DNA of 64,000 nucleotides, taken from Sphingobacterium sp. HMA12. Lineage in GTDB: Bacteria; Bacteroidota; Bacteroidia; Sphingobacteriales; Sphingobacteriaceae. This document shows, piece by piece, positions 33,683 through 42,662 of the stretch. The notes beneath the pieces were generated by a model, which saw only the letters and a list, made by a program, of their open reading frames with translations, did not search any database and was not told the origin of the DNA. The position numbers were made by a program, and so were the translations under genes. Within the stretch, counting starts at the first letter, position 1. Every line of letters begins with the position of its first letter. Location: assembly GCF_002933815.1 (NCBI RefSeq), contig NZ_BEYR01000001.1, forward strand, positions 2,597,765-2,661,764, written 5' to 3'.

Positions 33683-35122
33683 ATGAAAAGAAAATTCATC
33701 AATATACTAGTTGGATTAGCCTGTATGTCAAGCGCCCTAAGTCTGATGTCCTGCGAGAATCAGCTCGGAGCGCTGCCTGAAAACGCGAAAGTAGATGGCA
33801 ATACGGTGTTAGATGCACCAACAGCACGTATAGCGTTAAATGGCGTTTATTTTCGCTTTGCCAATGTCTCCTTAGGAAATAACATCACTCAATGGACAAA
33901 CAATGAGCGTCTTCCAGCCCAGTTATCCGGGTATATGATCTATGGATATGGTACAGGGGCTGGAGCACCGGAAGATAATCAGATGGTCAGTTCATCCGAG
34001 ATCTATTGGTCCTATAGCTATGGTATTATAAACGCTGCCAACTCATTGATCGGCGGAATGGATAAATTGCCGCAAGGCCGCATTCCCACAGCCGAACGTG
34101 AACCGATTGAGGCAGAGGCTCGTTTTTTAAGAGCATATGGACATTTTAAACTACTGACTTTTTATGGTCAATGGTTTGATCATTCAAGTCCTTATGGTGT
34201 ATTATTGCGCGACGAGGCAGTGACCATCGGTAATATTCCCAAGGCCCGCTCCTCCGTTGCTGAAAGCTATACTTCTATTTTGCAAGATCTTGATTACGCG
34301 ATTGCACACTGTCCTGCGGAAAATGAAAAATTTTATGCAACTATTTGGACGGCAAGAGCGCTAAAGGCCCGTGTTCTTATGTGCCGTGGTCAGGCGGGAG
34401 ATTACGCCGAAGTCATTAAACTCACAGATGCCATTATCAATGAGAGTCCTTATCGGCTTGAACCTTTAGCCAAGGATATTTTCCGGACCAAGGGAGCTAG
34501 CAGCACCGAAGTTATGCTGACCGTTTCGCCTCAACCCAACCAGCCAGCTTACGCCTATAGTCGCAGCCGGCAGTTTTATCCCGGCGCCTCATCCTTGTAC
34601 TGTGCGACACAAGGTTTACGCGATCTGCTAACAGCTGACCCAAGGCAGGAATGGATGGTCGGCAGTTTTCGTAAAAATTATGCCAACTATTTTTTTACCA
34701 AATATATTGCTGAAGGCACGGTACCCACCGTTGTTTCCGAAACCTATTATGCGATCCGGCTAACTGAAATACACCTACTCAAAGCCGAAGCGCTGCTCCG
34801 AAATAACGGGTCTATCCCTCACGCTAAAGCAATATTAAAAGAAATTGGTACACACAATGGGCTATCCGATTTTTCAAAGCTTGACGCATTGACCACTCGT
34901 GAAGATATGCTTCGTTACAATTTTGAAGAGACCTCCAAAAGCTTGGTCGCAGAGGATGGACAGGAATGGTTATGTCTGCTACGCTTACCACTAACGACCG
35001 TGACAGCCATCCGGCCCAAACTAACCAATAAACAACAGTATATCCTCCCGGTTCCAAAAAGTGAATTTGCAGACAATGCAAAATTTGGCGAACAAAATCC
35101 AGGTTACAACATTGACTTATAG
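33683..35122 (+). CDS. SusD/RagB-family nutrient-binding lipoprotein
   Basis: 479 residues with a lipobox (SALSLMSC). The SusD pattern is clear: IALNGVYFRFANV near the N-terminus, AEARFLRAYGHFKLLTFYGQWFD (the RagB/SusD core), LDYAIAHCPAEN with the TPR-like helices, and a C-terminal TKQQY-like part (LPVPKSEFADNAKFGEQNPGY). The protein is anchored on the cell surface and closes over the SusC channel to deliver ligand. It sits 10 nt after SusC. The nature of the ligand cannot be read from the sequence, because no glycoside hydrolase is in the operon. Confidence 0.95.
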   Translation: MKRKFINILVGLACMSSALSLMSCENQLGALPENAKVDGNTVLDAPTARIALNGVYFRFANVSLGNNITQWTNNERLPAQLSGYMIYGYGTGAGAPEDNQMVSSSEIYWSYSYGIINAANSLIGGMDKLPQGRIPTAEREPIEAEARFLRAYGHFKLLTFYGQWFDHSSPYGVLLRDEAVTIGNIPKARSSVAESYTSILQDLDYAIAHCPAENEKFYATIWTARALKARVLMCRGQAGDYAEVIKLTDAIINESPYRLEPLAKDIFRTKGASSTEVMLTVSPQPNQPAYAYSRSRQFYPGASSLYCATQGLRDLLTADPRQEWMVGSFRKNYANYFFTKYIAEGTVPTVVSETYYAIRLTEIHLLKAEALLRNNGSIPHAKAILKEIGTHNGLSDFSKLDALTTREDMLRYNFEETSKSLVAEDGQEWLCLLRLPLTTVTAIRPKLTNKQQYILPVPKSEFADNAKFGEQNPGYNIDL

Positions 35123-35147
35123 TATTTTATAAAAAAAAGACAAGAAT

Positions 35148-36227
35148 ATGAACTACAAAAAATATATCGTTAGCGCATTGTTGCTTACGATAACAATAGG
35201 ATGTTTCGCACAAAAAGCAAAAGTATCCGGTTTGATCAAAGGTATCGGCGACGCACAGGTATCCATCAGTTATTTAAAAGATGGTAAAATGAAAAATGAT
35301 ACGGTCAAATTCAAAAAAGACCGATTCATCTGGGAGGCTGAGCTGCCGGAACCTCAGAAAGTTTATTTCATGTTTCCTTCACGTTACGCTGAACTTTTTC
35401 TGGAAGCCGGACAAATTAACATCACTGGGCACGCCGATTCGCTTCATCTGCTAAAAGCAAAGGGCAGTAAAATTCAAGCTGAGGCCGAACGCTATCAGGC
35501 AACCCTAAAAGATCTGGAACAACGCTCTTCCCCCCTTTATCAGAAATGGGGCAAGGTAACCGAAGCGGAACAATTAAAACTGGAGCAGGAACTTGACCAA
35601 ATCGGTGACGAACGCCGTTCTAGAGCAGCAGCCTATATTGCTGCACATCCAAAGAGTGCCTATAGTTTGAGTTTGGTTTCCGATCGATCGGCGATGGGAA
35701 GCTACGAAGAGGTAAAACCACTTTACGATGTACTGGACAAAAGTGTGATGACAACGGCAACGGGAAAGCAGCTTACCCAACGCTTGGAGGTACTTAAGCG
35801 AAGTGCACTTGGGGCGACGATATTAGATTTCACTCAAAACGACCCCGAGGGCAAAGCCATCAGTTTCAACGACTTTAAAGGAAAATATGTCCTTATCGAC
35901 TTTTGGGCAAGCTGGTGTGGTCCTTGTCGCGCCGAAAATCCAAATGTTCTGAAAGCTTACAACAAATACAAAGATAGCAACTTTACCGTTGTGGGCATTT
36001 CCCTGGATGACAATGCTGAAAAATGGAAAAAGGCCATCAAAGACGATGGCATGCCCTGGTCACAGGTATCTTCGCTTAAAGGTTTCGAAAATGAGGTCTC
36101 TACCTACTACGGCATCCAAGGGATACCAAGTACACTACTAGTCGATCCTGACGGAAAAATTATTGCGCGCAACCTTCGTGGTGCCTCGCTGCAACAAAAA
36201 TTAAGTGAAATTTTTAATGGTCAATAA
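35148..36227 (+). CDS. TlpA-family thioredoxin with DUF4369 domain (first of three)
   Basis: The 359-residue protein has a signal peptide (to about residue 22, IGCFAQ), a DUF4369-like beta domain (about 25-130; VSGLIKGIGDAQVSISYLKD), a helical linker and a C-terminal TlpA thioredoxin domain whose active site reads LIDFWASWCGPCRAENP, the usual WCxPC motif. TlpA-type proteins are periplasmic thiol-disulfide oxidoreductases. The fixed positions after SusD, 25 nt from it, suggest this is part of the operon. The next gene starts one nt after its stop. Confidence 0.93.
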   Translation: MNYKKYIVSALLLTITIGCFAQKAKVSGLIKGIGDAQVSISYLKDGKMKNDTVKFKKDRFIWEAELPEPQKVYFMFPSRYAELFLEAGQINITGHADSLHLLKAKGSKIQAEAERYQATLKDLEQRSSPLYQKWGKVTEAEQLKLEQELDQIGDERRSRAAAYIAAHPKSAYSLSLVSDRSAMGSYEEVKPLYDVLDKSVMTTATGKQLTQRLEVLKRSALGATILDFTQNDPEGKAISFNDFKGKYVLIDFWASWCGPCRAENPNVLKAYNKYKDSNFTVVGISLDDNAEKWKKAIKDDGMPWSQVSSLKGFENEVSTYYGIQGIPSTLLVDPDGKIIARNLRGASLQQKLSEIFNGQ

Positions 36228-36228
36228 A

Positions 36229-37416
36229 ATGAGATATACCTTGCTATCCTGTTTAGCCCTCATCTTTATCCAGGGCTGTGTTCGTCCGAAATCCGATGAC
36301 AAATATACCTTAAGTGGACAGATCAAAGGCATTTCAATGGGGACAATCAAGTTACAACGGCTCGATGATTCTACAAGACAGTCGATCACCATAGACAGTG
36401 CACAAATTCAAAACGGTGCTTTTAAGCTCATGGGCACCATCAGTCGTCCCGAAATGATGTCAATTAATATTGAACCCGGCAACTGGTCGGCCACCTTATT
36501 TATTGAATCGGGCGATCTTCGGTTACAAGCTGACACCAGTGGATCCAACCATTACGATTATACAGCCTACGGTGAGGGTAAAGGTGCCATCTTACAAAAC
36601 TTTAGCCTGAGTGGCTCAGAAAATCAGTCGGTTTTCAATGCTTTTGAAAATCATCCCAAAAGTCTTGCGGCTAAAGCGATGTTCAAAGCGCTCAATAAAA
36701 AATATGAGGCGGCGGCTAGACCCGAAGATAAAGAAATCATCCGTGCTGAAATGGAAACGTATGCTGAAAAACAAAAAATTTGGGAGTTGCATTGGATTGA
36801 CAGTATCTCACAACAACATCCAACACTCGTGGCCGGAGCGTACCTGCTCCAGCGTTATCAGCTCTTTAACGAATCTATGCCCGTTGCGGAGCTTGACAAA
36901 CGTCTGAAAGTCTTCCAATCGCCTGCCAGGGAATCTAGTTATGTAAAAAACCTACAAAACAAGGTAGAGCTAAAAAAATCCCTATTGCCTGGAAAACAAG
37001 CTCCAGACTTCAAGGCCTTGAAACCAGACAGCAGCGACTTTCAGTTGTCCAGTTTACGAGGTAAATACGTTCTATTGGATTTTTGGGCCAGCTGGTGTGT
37101 TCCATGTCGCAAGGCCATCCCACATTGGAAAGAAGCATACAAAACTTTTCACGACAGAGGTTTAGAAATTGTCGGTGTCACCAATGATAGCCGCTGGCCC
37201 GACTGGTTCAAGGCTCTTGAACAGGAAAAAATGCCCTGGATTCAGGTAGCTGACGATTTTCCGATCAAAAATAGTCCCGCACGGATTGCTACTTTGTACG
37301 ATATCCCAAGTCTGCCGACCTACATCCTGTTAGACAAAGAAGGGAAAATTATTATACATACGACATCAAAAGAAGAAATGGATAACCAACTGAAAGCAAC
37401 ATTCAACACGTTATAG
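36229..37416 (+). CDS. TlpA-family thioredoxin lipoprotein (second of three)
   Basis: Start chosen at the ATG 36229, one base after the previous stop; the upstream GTG (36205) and ATG (36217) would only add residues before a clear lipoprotein signal (MRYTLLSCLALIFIQGC). The 395-residue lipoprotein has a DUF4369 domain (about 25-130; YTLSGQIKGISMGTIKL) and a C-terminal thioredoxin domain with LLDFWASWCVPCRKAIP. It is probably membrane-anchored in the periplasm. Compared with the first copy it differs in the active-site residue between the cysteines (VP against GP). Confidence 0.93.
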   Translation: MRYTLLSCLALIFIQGCVRPKSDDKYTLSGQIKGISMGTIKLQRLDDSTRQSITIDSAQIQNGAFKLMGTISRPEMMSINIEPGNWSATLFIESGDLRLQADTSGSNHYDYTAYGEGKGAILQNFSLSGSENQSVFNAFENHPKSLAAKAMFKALNKKYEAAARPEDKEIIRAEMETYAEKQKIWELHWIDSISQQHPTLVAGAYLLQRYQLFNESMPVAELDKRLKVFQSPARESSYVKNLQNKVELKKSLLPGKQAPDFKALKPDSSDFQLSSLRGKYVLLDFWASWCVPCRKAIPHWKEAYKTFHDRGLEIVGVTNDSRWPDWFKALEQEKMPWIQVADDFPIKNSPARIATLYDIPSLPTYILLDKEGKIIIHTTSKEEMDNQLKATFNTL

Positions 37417-37444
37417 CCAAGAAATTCAAATAGACCATAGCAAC

Positions 37445-39721
37445 ATGAAAAAGAGCACACTATCATTTCTATTTTTGGCACTGGCCACGCAGGCCTTCGC
37501 CCAAAAAACAAATACTATACTGACCGGTAAATTAAACAATCTACCTAAAGAGGAATGGATTTATCTTTCTGGATTCGGAAATGGACAGAAGGATTCAGTC
37601 CAGCAGACCGAAAAAGGGTTCCGGTTTGATCTGGACATTCCTGAAGGCGAAGGTGATTTTTACATCTTTCAGGTGGGAAAAATGAAACCTACCGGGGAGA
37701 TGAATGGTGCCTTTATTTTTTTGGAAAAAGGCAAATTAAATATCAGCGGCAAAAGTCCCCTGTTGAGAGAAGCTAAATACAGTGGGGGCAAACTCGCAGA
37801 TTATTACAATAGCTTTCAGCAGCGCCCAAAAGTGACAGGACTGGATGACCTGTATGCGCAATTTGGCGAAGCCCGGAAGAGCAAAGATCAGGATAAAATG
37901 ACGGCATTGCGAAAAGAGATAGACCGCAAGAATGCAGAACAGGCCAACTTGGACAAAGCTTTCGTCCTAAAACACAAAAACAGTCCGGCCATTGTTTATC
38001 CGATGTTCTTTACACTGCGTAATGGTGAAGAGCTAGCGATGTTAGACGAACTCCTGCAGCAAGTGAGCACGCAAGCAAAAAATAATGTTCCCATTAAAGC
38101 AATAGAACACAGTATTAAAACGGATAAATTAACCGGTGTTGGCCGTACGGCATTAGCCTTTACACAGGCAGACACTTTGGGCAAGAAAGTATCCTTGGAT
38201 GACTTTAAGGGCAAATACCTGCTAATCGACTTTTGGGCCAGCTGGTGTGTCCCCTGCCGCATGGAAAATCCGAATGTCGTCAGTGCGTATCAGCAATATA
38301 AAAACAAAAACTTCACTGTATTAGGCATCTCCTTCGATTATCCAGGACAACAAAAAAGATGGCTCGATGCAATTCACAGCGACAATCTCCATTGGACGCA
38401 GCTTTCGGACCTCAAGGGCTGGAAAAACGAAGTTGGGGTTTTATATGATATCAAATCCATTCCCTCCAACCTTTTGATCGACCCCAAAGGTGTTATTATT
38501 GCCAAGAACCTCCGTGGTGAAGACCTCGACAAAAAACTGGCAGAGCTCCTCGGCGACCCCGCCATGGATAAAAACACCTTTGTTGTTAAAGGTGCAATTG
38601 ACAACCCGGAGAAAGCATCCTGGTTTCATATCCGTTATACCAATAGCATGGGCAAAACAGTATCCGATAGCACACAAATTTTCAACGGAGTATTCAGTTA
38701 CCTTGGTGACGTACAGTCCCCGACCCAGGCTATGGGCTATTTCAATGATGGCAAAAGTGGCCCACCACAGACATATGATAGCTATCTCAGTTTTTATGTT
38801 GAATCTGGAGTCCTACAGGCTCGCGGCAATGCCAGTCGCCCCAAAGAAATTATATTGTCAGGATCAAAAACGCAAGACGAATATAACACCTATAACAGTT
38901 TGATCAAGGCCGAACTACTGACGCTAAAGCCATTAAATGAGTCGTACAACAAAAAAAACATGGAGTACATCGCACTAAAGAAACAAGGTGCGACGGAAAC
39001 TATACTTAATGCCAAACTTGACGAGCTTGAAAAGATCAAAGAAGATATGTCGCCTACGCAACAGATCATACGTGACAAGCAGTTATCTTATATCAAACAA
39101 CATCCCAATTCACCTGTGTCTGCCGCGCAGCTACGTTATTTTGTCAGTGGCCTTGATCTGACAGAACTGCAAAGCATCTACGGGCAGATGGGACCAGAAA
39201 TCAGAAACTCTGCTGAGGGGAAAGAACTGGCGGAGGAAATTACAAAGTTAAAATCCGGCTCTCCAGGAAGTCCGGCTACCGATTTTGCGGGCGTAGACAT
39301 TCACGGCAAGGCGCTCAAATTATCCGATTATCGCGGTAAATATGTATTGCTGGATTTTTGGGCAAGCTGGTGCGTCCCTTGTCGCAAAGGCAATCCGCAC
39401 CTTTTACAACTTTATAGCAAATACAAAAGGAAAGGTTTTGAAATCATCGGTGTTTCGGATGATGACAGTAATCCAAAAGCCTGGAGAAAAGCTGTCGATC
39501 AGGACAAGATCGGTATTTGGAAACATGTATTACGAGGTTTAAAGACAACAGCACAAGGTGATTTTGACAAATCCGAAGATCGGTCCGAAGCCTATGGTAT
39601 CCATACCCTTCCCACCAAAATTCTCATCGATCCGAATGGTATGATCGTTGGCCGTTATGGGGGTGGAGGCGGAAGTGATGAAGATTTAGACGCTAAGCTA
39701 AAAACAATTTTTAAACTATAA
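37445..39721 (+). CDS. Double TlpA thioredoxin (two DUF4369-TlpA modules in one protein)
   Basis: 758 residues with a signal peptide (to about residue 19, TQAFAQ). The first module covers about 20-375 (DUF4369-like part, then LIDFWASWCVPCRMENP near residue 260). The second covers about 376-758, beginning FVVKGAIDNPEKASWFHI and ending with a second thioredoxin domain (LLDFWASWCVPCRKGNP near residue 640). Both active sites have intact WCVPC motifs, so both could be catalytic. The layout suggests a fusion of tandem copies like the two single-module genes just upstream. It is the last gene of the operon, followed by a hairpin at 39729. Confidence 0.92.
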   Translation: MKKSTLSFLFLALATQAFAQKTNTILTGKLNNLPKEEWIYLSGFGNGQKDSVQQTEKGFRFDLDIPEGEGDFYIFQVGKMKPTGEMNGAFIFLEKGKLNISGKSPLLREAKYSGGKLADYYNSFQQRPKVTGLDDLYAQFGEARKSKDQDKMTALRKEIDRKNAEQANLDKAFVLKHKNSPAIVYPMFFTLRNGEELAMLDELLQQVSTQAKNNVPIKAIEHSIKTDKLTGVGRTALAFTQADTLGKKVSLDDFKGKYLLIDFWASWCVPCRMENPNVVSAYQQYKNKNFTVLGISFDYPGQQKRWLDAIHSDNLHWTQLSDLKGWKNEVGVLYDIKSIPSNLLIDPKGVIIAKNLRGEDLDKKLAELLGDPAMDKNTFVVKGAIDNPEKASWFHIRYTNSMGKTVSDSTQIFNGVFSYLGDVQSPTQAMGYFNDGKSGPPQTYDSYLSFYVESGVLQARGNASRPKEIILSGSKTQDEYNTYNSLIKAELLTLKPLNESYNKKNMEYIALKKQGATETILNAKLDELEKIKEDMSPTQQIIRDKQLSYIKQHPNSPVSAAQLRYFVSGLDLTELQSIYGQMGPEIRNSAEGKELAEEITKLKSGSPGSPATDFAGVDIHGKALKLSDYRGKYVLLDFWASWCVPCRKGNPHLLQLYSKYKRKGFEIIGVSDDDSNPKAWRKAVDQDKIGIWKHVLRGLKTTAQGDFDKSEDRSEAYGIHTLPTKILIDPNGMIVGRYGGGGGSDEDLDAKLKTIFKL

Positions 39722-39728
39722 TATAGAG

Positions 39729-39757
39729 GCCGTAATGAACATGTAGTTCTTTACGGC
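39729..39757 (+). terminator. Stem-loop after the sigma-SusCD-TlpA unit
   Basis: GCCGTAATGAAC pairs with GTTCTTTACGGC (one mismatch) around a five-base loop. There is no clear T run on the plus side, so termination may be weak or factor-dependent. Confidence 0.45.
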
Positions 39758-40200
39758 TTCCTACTTTAGTCATCCCTGTCCTTCCCACATCCACTCTTAT
39801 TTCTTCGCTGGTGAGTGAATCGAATGCGCTGTTTTTTTTTCTATTTTTATAACGATCAGACATCAATTTGTATTTATGAAAAGAAAATATGCATTGCAAC
39901 AATTGCAGCTGGGGAAAATACTATAAGCAGAGGCTTCATTCGCCTTGCTCACCGCGTCTTTCAAAAAAAAAGCATCATCGAGCGGTTCAGCGTTAGAAGC
40001 TTTTTTGTGCTCTTACAGAAAACATCATATTAGTCAAGATTACAATAAAAAAAGTCCTTTCTTATACTCTTATAATTAGTGGATAGAAATAAGGATAGAT
40101 AAAAATGATTCTCCGATCAGACTCATTTTTTTTTGCCCCGCCCTTACTTGAATTACTAATAAAAATAGTAATTTTACATCGTGTTACTAAAATATTGATC
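39758..40200. other. Intergenic region before the radical-SAM gene
   Basis: About 440 bp. It contains the palindrome at 39895-39907, T and A runs, and a TAATTTTAC box near 40165 that could promote the radical-SAM gene. A minus-strand frame of about 50 codons (39711-39863) overlaps the hairpin and is not accepted as a gene. Confidence 0.4.
39895..39907. promoter_or_regulatory. Palindrome TGCAACAATTGCA, possible metal-regulator site
   Basis: TGCAA and TTGCA are exact inverted repeats around CAA. The sequence resembles the core of the palindrome upstream of the CobW GTPase (TGCAACAGAGTTGC). No clear gene uses it here. Confidence 0.3.
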
Positions 40201-41454
40201 ATGATTGGATTTGATGATAAGTTGAAGATCTTAGCTGACGCGGCAAAATATGACGTCAGCTGTAGCTCAAGTGGGGGAAAACGAAAAAATACCAACGGTA
40301 TCGGTGATGCATCAGCGAGCGGTATCTGCCATACCTATACCGAGGATGGCCGGTGTGTCTCCTTGTTAAAGATCTTAATGACCAACTATTGTATCTACGA
40401 TTGTTCATTTTGTGTCAGTAGGCGCAGCAATGACGTCCAACGAGCAGCATTTTCAGTGAAGGAAGTCGTCGATCTGACGATGAATTTCTATCGCCGTAAT
40501 TATATTGAAGGCCTATTTTTAAGTTCCGGTATTTTTAAATCCGCGGATTATACGATGGAGAGGTTGATGCTCGTCGTAAAAAAGCTTCGTACCGAAGAAA
40601 GATTTAATGGTTATATCCACTTAAAAGCTATTCCAGGAGCCAGCGAGTCCCTATTGAAGCAGGCCGGCCTATATGTTGACAGGATGAGTGTCAATCTGGA
40701 GATCCCTACGGAGGAGGGCTTAAAGCTTGTTGCTCCAGAAAAAGATCATCAATCCGTCCGCGAGCCTTTGGCGATTGTCAAAAACGAAATCCTTAACGTA
40801 CAACAGCATAGAAAGATTGTTAAAAAACTTCCGTTGTTTGTCCCCGCAGGCCAAAGTACACAGATGGTCATTGGGGCTACTCCAGAGACCGATCTACAGA
40901 TTATGCAGACCGCTAATGAATTCTACAAAGATTATAAGCTTAAGCGCGTTTACTATTCAGGTTATATACCTATAAACGCCACGGATAGTACGCTTCCACA
41001 AATCGGCACCACACCACCCCTTGTGCGCGAAAATAGACTTTATCAAACAGACTGGTTGTTACGGTTCTACGGATTCTCCCTTCACGAAATCCTAAATACC
41101 AAACATCAACAGCTTGAACTGGATATCGACCCCAAGCTCGCTTGGGCCTTGCGAAATCCTCAGTTCTTTCCGATCGATATCAATACGGCCGATTATAGCG
41201 CAATTATTCGAATTCCCGGAATTGGCAGGCAATCCGCAAACAAAATCGTGCAGGCACGTCAATACGGAAAATTAAAGGAATACCAGTTGCGTAAGCTAGG
41301 AATTGCCTTTAACAGAGCCAAATACTTTATGATTTGCCAGGATACCGTCATCAGTGCCGGATTTCATTACCCGGAACAGATTCGGAAAACTCTTCTTGGA
41401 CATCAATCTAACACCGAATCAAATAGCATTCAAAAGCAGTTAACATTATTTTGA
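40201..41454 (+). CDS. Putative DNA modification/repair radical SAM protein
   Basis: The 417-residue protein has the radical-SAM iron-sulfur motif CxxxCxxC in NYCIYDCSFCVSRR (residues about 62-75), with ICHTYTEDGRCVSLLK just before. The C-terminus carries a helix-hairpin-helix DNA-binding motif (INTADYSAIIRIPGIG, then SANKIVQARQYGKL). This combination is the TIGR03916 family, which occurs next to a uracil-glycosylase-like protein, as here with the gene at 41454, whose ATG overlaps this stop codon. The reaction is unknown; nucleic-acid repair or modification is inferred from the pairing. An upstream ATG at 40105 is in frame but lies before the likely promoter. Confidence 0.9.
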   Translation: MIGFDDKLKILADAAKYDVSCSSSGGKRKNTNGIGDASASGICHTYTEDGRCVSLLKILMTNYCIYDCSFCVSRRSNDVQRAAFSVKEVVDLTMNFYRRNYIEGLFLSSGIFKSADYTMERLMLVVKKLRTEERFNGYIHLKAIPGASESLLKQAGLYVDRMSVNLEIPTEEGLKLVAPEKDHQSVREPLAIVKNEILNVQQHRKIVKKLPLFVPAGQSTQMVIGATPETDLQIMQTANEFYKDYKLKRVYYSGYIPINATDSTLPQIGTTPPLVRENRLYQTDWLLRFYGFSLHEILNTKHQQLELDIDPKLAWALRNPQFFPIDINTADYSAIIRIPGIGRQSANKIVQARQYGKLKEYQLRKLGIAFNRAKYFMICQDTVISAGFHYPEQIRKTLLGHQSNTESNSIQKQLTLF

Positions 41455-42212
41455 TGAATTATATTTTCGATGGGAGCTATCACGGCTATTTATGTTGTGT
41501 TTTCGAAGCATTTGAACGAAAAGAATTTGATATCAATCCCACCACTTCACAACAACTTGAAATTAATATCTTTTTGCAGAAACGGCAGATCCATACAGAT
41601 AAGCTTAAAGCTTTACGTATTCTGACTGCAATGAATAAGATAATAGGGGCACAAAATGCCAAGATCTTTTACCACAATTTTCTAAGCGATAGTCCATCCG
41701 AATGGGTCAACGGCTTTCGGCTCATCGTAGAACTTTTCAAATCCGGAAACATAGATATGCATAACTATGGACGCCCGGATCTGCTGCGCATACATCAGAC
41801 GGTTAAGAAAGTGAGCCGGGAGAGACACCGGATGAAGGCCTTCATACGATTTATCAAATCTGACAACGGTTTGTATACAGCTATTGTGGAACCTGATTTT
41901 AATGTCATTCCATTAGTAATTGATTTTTTTAAGAATCGCTTTACTGACCAAAAGTGGCTGATCTATGATATAAGGCGAAATTACGGGTTTTATTACGATT
42001 GCCGCCATGTAGAGGAAGTATCTATCTGTAGTGAAAATGAGGTTCAAAACCCCCACAGTTTGGAAATAGATCTGGATTCGAAGGAAAAAGAATTCCAGCA
42101 TCTCTGGAAAACCTATTTTAAAAGCACTACGATTGAATCCCGGAAGAATTTAAAACTCCACTTGAAACATGTACCTAAACGATATTGGAAGTACTTGACC
42201 GAAAAACAATAG
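41454..42212 (+). CDS. TIGR03915-family DNA repair/metabolism protein (SAM-linked)
   Basis: The 252-residue protein begins MNYIFDGSYHGYLCCVFEAF, the typical start of the TIGR03915/DUF4130 family. Its C-terminal half (RHRMKAFIRFIKSDNGLYTA, then FKNRFTDQKWLIYDIRRNYG, and later LWKTYFKSTTIESRKN and HVPKRYWKYLTEK) matches the family too. Members are uracil-DNA-glycosylase-like domains or partners of the radical-SAM protein upstream. The two genes overlap by one base (TGATG), so coupling is likely. In many genomes the second part is fused to a UDG domain; here it is the stand-alone short form. Confidence 0.88.
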   Translation: MNYIFDGSYHGYLCCVFEAFERKEFDINPTTSQQLEINIFLQKRQIHTDKLKALRILTAMNKIIGAQNAKIFYHNFLSDSPSEWVNGFRLIVELFKSGNIDMHNYGRPDLLRIHQTVKKVSRERHRMKAFIRFIKSDNGLYTAIVEPDFNVIPLVIDFFKNRFTDQKWLIYDIRRNYGFYYDCRHVEEVSICSENEVQNPHSLEIDLDSKEKEFQHLWKTYFKSTTIESRKNLKLHLKHVPKRYWKYLTEKQ

Positions 42213-42215
42213 GCA

Positions 42216-42277
42216 GTGATCAGAACAGGGCCAGTAAATAAAATGTTCATTCATAGCCCTGATCCGATCACCCTTTT
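42216..42277 (+). terminator. Terminator of the radical-SAM pair
   Basis: GTGATC-GA-CAGGGC pairs with GCCCTGATC-GATCAC across a long loop, followed by CCTTTTTGG. It also separates the converging gene at 42282. Confidence 0.75.
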
Positions 42278-42281
42278 TGGA

Positions 42282-42455
42282 TTACTTAGACCCGCCGAAT
42301 AATTTGCTAATGATCCATATAATAATTGCCACGACGACTACAACCAGCAATATACCGGACCATACACCGGCCTTAAATATACCTTCAATCGCAGCACAGC
42401 TGGAAACGAGGACCAATAAACTCGACATTAAAGCAAAAGGAATTATTTTTTTCAT
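42282..42455 (-). CDS. Small lipoprotein with one membrane helix
   Basis: 57 residues from the ATG 42455 (a frame to 42476 would start before the signal). MKKIIPFALMSSLLVLVSSC is a lipoprotein signal with lipobox VSSC; residues about 35-52 (ILLVVVVVAIIIWIISKLF) form a hydrophobic helix and the end is GGSK. Such short proteins are common in Bacteroidota and are sometimes mis-annotated as phosphatidate cytidylyltransferase. Function unknown. Confidence 0.65.
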   Translation of the reverse strand: MKKIIPFALMSSLLVLVSSCAAIEGIFKAGVWSGILLVVVVVAIIIWIISKLFGGSK

Positions 42456-42662
42456 AAGAATATATATTTTACTCATTCAACTAATCATAAGACAATAAAT
42501 AATCTGAAATTGTTTCAAGAAATGAATTGCTCTTATGTATTTTATAAAGTCATGATTCCTATTATTATATTTTAGTCACTATCAATGAACAAGATAGCAT
42601 CAAAAGAAAAGGCCAGATGTTTAATGACCTTGCCGATCATACATCAATATCTTAGGATCCGT

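Noticed and set aside
38490..38903. 137-codon open frame inside the double TlpA gene
   Set aside because: It lies wholly inside the TlpA coding frame and shows no recognisable motif.
39711..39863. About 50-codon minus-strand frame near the end of the TlpA operon
   Set aside because: Its end overlaps the stop-proximal hairpin and the TlpA stop, and it has no ribosome site or similarity. A palindrome upstream keeps some doubt.
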